NCBI RefSeq assembly: GCF_000023105.1
Contig: NC_012669.1
Coordinates: 744,001-808,000 of the forward strand
Length of the DNA: 64,000 nucleotides
Source: Beutenbergia cavernae DSM 12333
GTDB taxonomy: Bacteria; Actinomycetota; Actinomycetes; Actinomycetales; Beutenbergiaceae
Direction: 5' to 3'
The notes under the pieces are model-generated. The model made no database searches. It saw nothing but the letters and a program-made list of their open reading frames with translations, and was not told where the DNA came from. Position 1 is the first letter of the stretch; each line of letters begins with the position of its first letter. A program made the translations under genes and the position numbers. Positions 62,769-64,000 of this stretch are shown here, one piece after another.

Positions 62769-63847
62769 CCGTCCGCATCGGCGTCGTCGGGCCCGGGGGG
62801 ATGGGCCGGGCGCACATCGACCGGATCACGGGTGAGCTGGCGGGCGGCGCCGTCGTCGCCGTCCACGACATCGACGAGGTCAACGCGCGCCGCGTGGCGG
62901 AACCGATCGGGGCGAAGGTGTTCGGCAGCGCGACGGAGCTGGTGGCCTCGGACGCCGTCGACGCCGTGCTCGTGGCCAGCGACGGGACGGCGCACCTCGA
63001 GCCGGTGCTCGCCGCCGTCGCCGCGGGCAAGCCCGTGCTGTGCGAGAAGCCGCTCGCGCCGACCGCGGCGGAGTGCGAGCAGGTGATGGCCGCGGAGGTG
63101 GCTGCCGGACGACGGCTCGTGACCATCGGCTTCATGCGGCGCTTCGACGCGTCGTACCTGGCGATGAAGGCGGTGCTCGACGGCGGCGAGCTGGGTGAGG
63201 CGCTGCTCGTGCACTGCCGGCACCGCAACCCGTCCGCGCGCGAGGCGTACCGGGCGACGATGGCGATCACCGACACCGCGATCCACGAGATCGACGCGAT
63301 GCGCTGGCTGCTGGGGGAGGAGATCGCCAGGGTCCGCGTCGACGTCGGGAAGAGCACGCGGAACCGCTTCGGCCACCAGATCGACCCGCTGACGCTGCTG
63401 CTCGAGACGATCTCCGGGGTGCGGGTCGACGTCGAGGTCTTCGTCAACGCCCGGTACGGGTACGACGTGCAGTGCGAGCTCGTGCTCGAGACCGGTGTCG
63501 TGTCGCTGGGCGACCAGTCGGTCGTGTCGCGGCGCGACGCGTCAGGCGCCCGGCACCGCATCACGTCCGACCACAACGACCGGTTCCACGCCGCGTTCAA
63601 CGCCGAGGTGCAGCACTGGATCTCCGCCGTCGCGGCGGGTGGTGGCGCCGCCGGTGACGGCGCGGGTGGTGCGGCGTCGGCGTCGGCCTCGACGGCGTGG
63701 GACGGGTACGCGGCCGCCGTCGTCTGCGACGCCGGCGTGCGCTCCCTGGCCGCGGTGCTCGGCGGCGAGGACGACGGCGCCGGCCGCGTGGACGCCGGCG
63801 GTTGGGTCCCGGTGTCCCTCGCCCAGCGCCCCGCCCTCTACGCCTGA
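62765..63847 (+). CDS. Gfo/Idh/MocA oxidoreductase, inositol 2-dehydrogenase-like
   Basis: A 360-residue NAD-dependent dehydrogenase: Rossmann [16 protein letters not shown] at the N-terminus, the catalytic-Lys motif CEKPLA (about residues 94-99), and the substrate-site [13 protein letters not shown]. In context it is most likely IolG, which oxidises myo-inositol (or an isomer) to inosose. A Gly/Ala/Ser-rich insertion lies near residues 296-315. ATG overlaps the previous stop. A perfect 74-bp palindrome starts 9 bases after its stop. Confidence 0.9.
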
Positions 63848-63856
63848 TCCGACGTC

Positions 63857-63930
63857 CGCTGATTCAGACCCGAGCGGTCGACTCAGACCCTCCGGAGGGT
63901 CTGAGTCGACCGCTCGGGTCTGAATCAGCG
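63857..63930. repeat. Perfect 74-bp palindromic element
   Basis: Both 37-base arms are exact reverse complements with no loop, centred on CCCTCC/GGAGGG. It begins 9 bases after the iolG-like stop and probably ends that transcript. The element at 41573-41646 has the same length and the same core. Confidence 0.95.
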
Positions 63931-64000
63931 AGGCGTCGCGACGTCGATCGACGTGAGGGTCGCGTCGCGGACACCGAGGAGCGTCGCCGTGGCGGTGCGC
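63925..64000 (-). CDS. 3' end of an unidentified gene, cut by the window edge
   Basis: On the minus strand a frame open to the window end reads ...GVRDATLTSIDVATPR and stops at TGA (63927-63925). The stop lies inside the last bases of the palindrome, as with the two genes flanking the 41573-41646 copy. Only 24 codons are visible, so the product cannot be named. Confidence 0.4.
   Translation of the reverse strand, partial: RTATATLLGVRDATLTSIDVATPR

Overview
This window comes from the chromosome of a high-GC actinobacterium. Codons end almost always in G or C, GTG starts are common, and many neighbouring genes overlap by 4 bases (ATGA or GTGA). Lsr2, a maleylpyruvate-isomerase-type (mycothiol-dependent) protein, a DUF2342 zincin and a DUF2520-PanC fusion all point to Actinomycetota. 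The order tilS-hpt-ftsH-folE-folP-folBK-DUF3180-PH-PH, followed further on by panC and lysS-lsr2, is typical of Micrococcales (Cellulomonadaceae/Promicromonosporaceae-like). The genus cannot be fixed from sequence reading alone. No rRNA, tRNA, transposase, integrase, phage gene or CRISPR array was seen.

Region by region. 1-8.4 kb: a cold-shock protein with its own terminator, a fatty acid desaturase, a small membrane protein, a Nudix hydrolase, a TetR-controlled DrrAB-type efflux ABC transporter divergent from its regulator, an atypical SDR, a hypothetical gene with a probable frameshift at its 3' end, and an aldo/keto reductase. 8.4-20.9 kb: a Tat-exported PhoX phosphatase behind a three-unit PHO box, a membrane protein, an ECF-type sigma factor with a membrane-anchored partner, a glycerophosphodiesterase, two lipoproteins, and a large FAD/Fe-S dehydrogenase whose coding sequence carries a tandem 22-bp repeat. 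The same repeat forms a very long hairpin just downstream of the gene.

20.9-31.3 kb: DUF4282 protein, alpha/beta hydrolase and mycothiol-type enzyme; the methionine operon metY-metX, preceded by a short leader peptide ORF ending in Cys codons; an NlpC/P60 peptidoglycan hydrolase, ppa and dacB. 31.3-41.6 kb: the housekeeping run zincin-tilS-hpt-ftsH-folE-folP-folBK-DUF3180-PH-PH, mostly translationally coupled, which makes tetrahydrofolate precursors, salvages purines, modifies tRNA-Ile and does membrane proteolysis. 41.6-52.9 kb: DUF1684, a STAS-like protein, Nudix, a MarR pair, a hydrolase-TetR pair, the DUF2520-PanC fusion, a NarL-type two-component system with a DUF418 membrane protein, and lysS with a tiny membrane protein.

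52.9-64 kb: lsr2, a lactonase-like beta-propeller, and a complete myo-inositol catabolic operon (iolC, aldolase-like, iolB, iolD, iolA/mmsA, iolE-like, iolG-like) divergent from a GntR/UTRA regulator. Two TGTCCGnACA operator-like sites lie between them.

The most unusual signals are non-coding: (i) a family of about 74-bp palindromes at gene 3' ends (41573-41646 and a perfect copy at 63857-63930); (ii) the 22-bp repeat that is both in frame inside a gene and in an intergenic hairpin (18737-18846, 19595-19693); (iii) a pair of about 60-bp hairpins with shared GTGCGAGGT outer arms (26326-26380, 55381-55441); and (iv) the metYX leader peptide.
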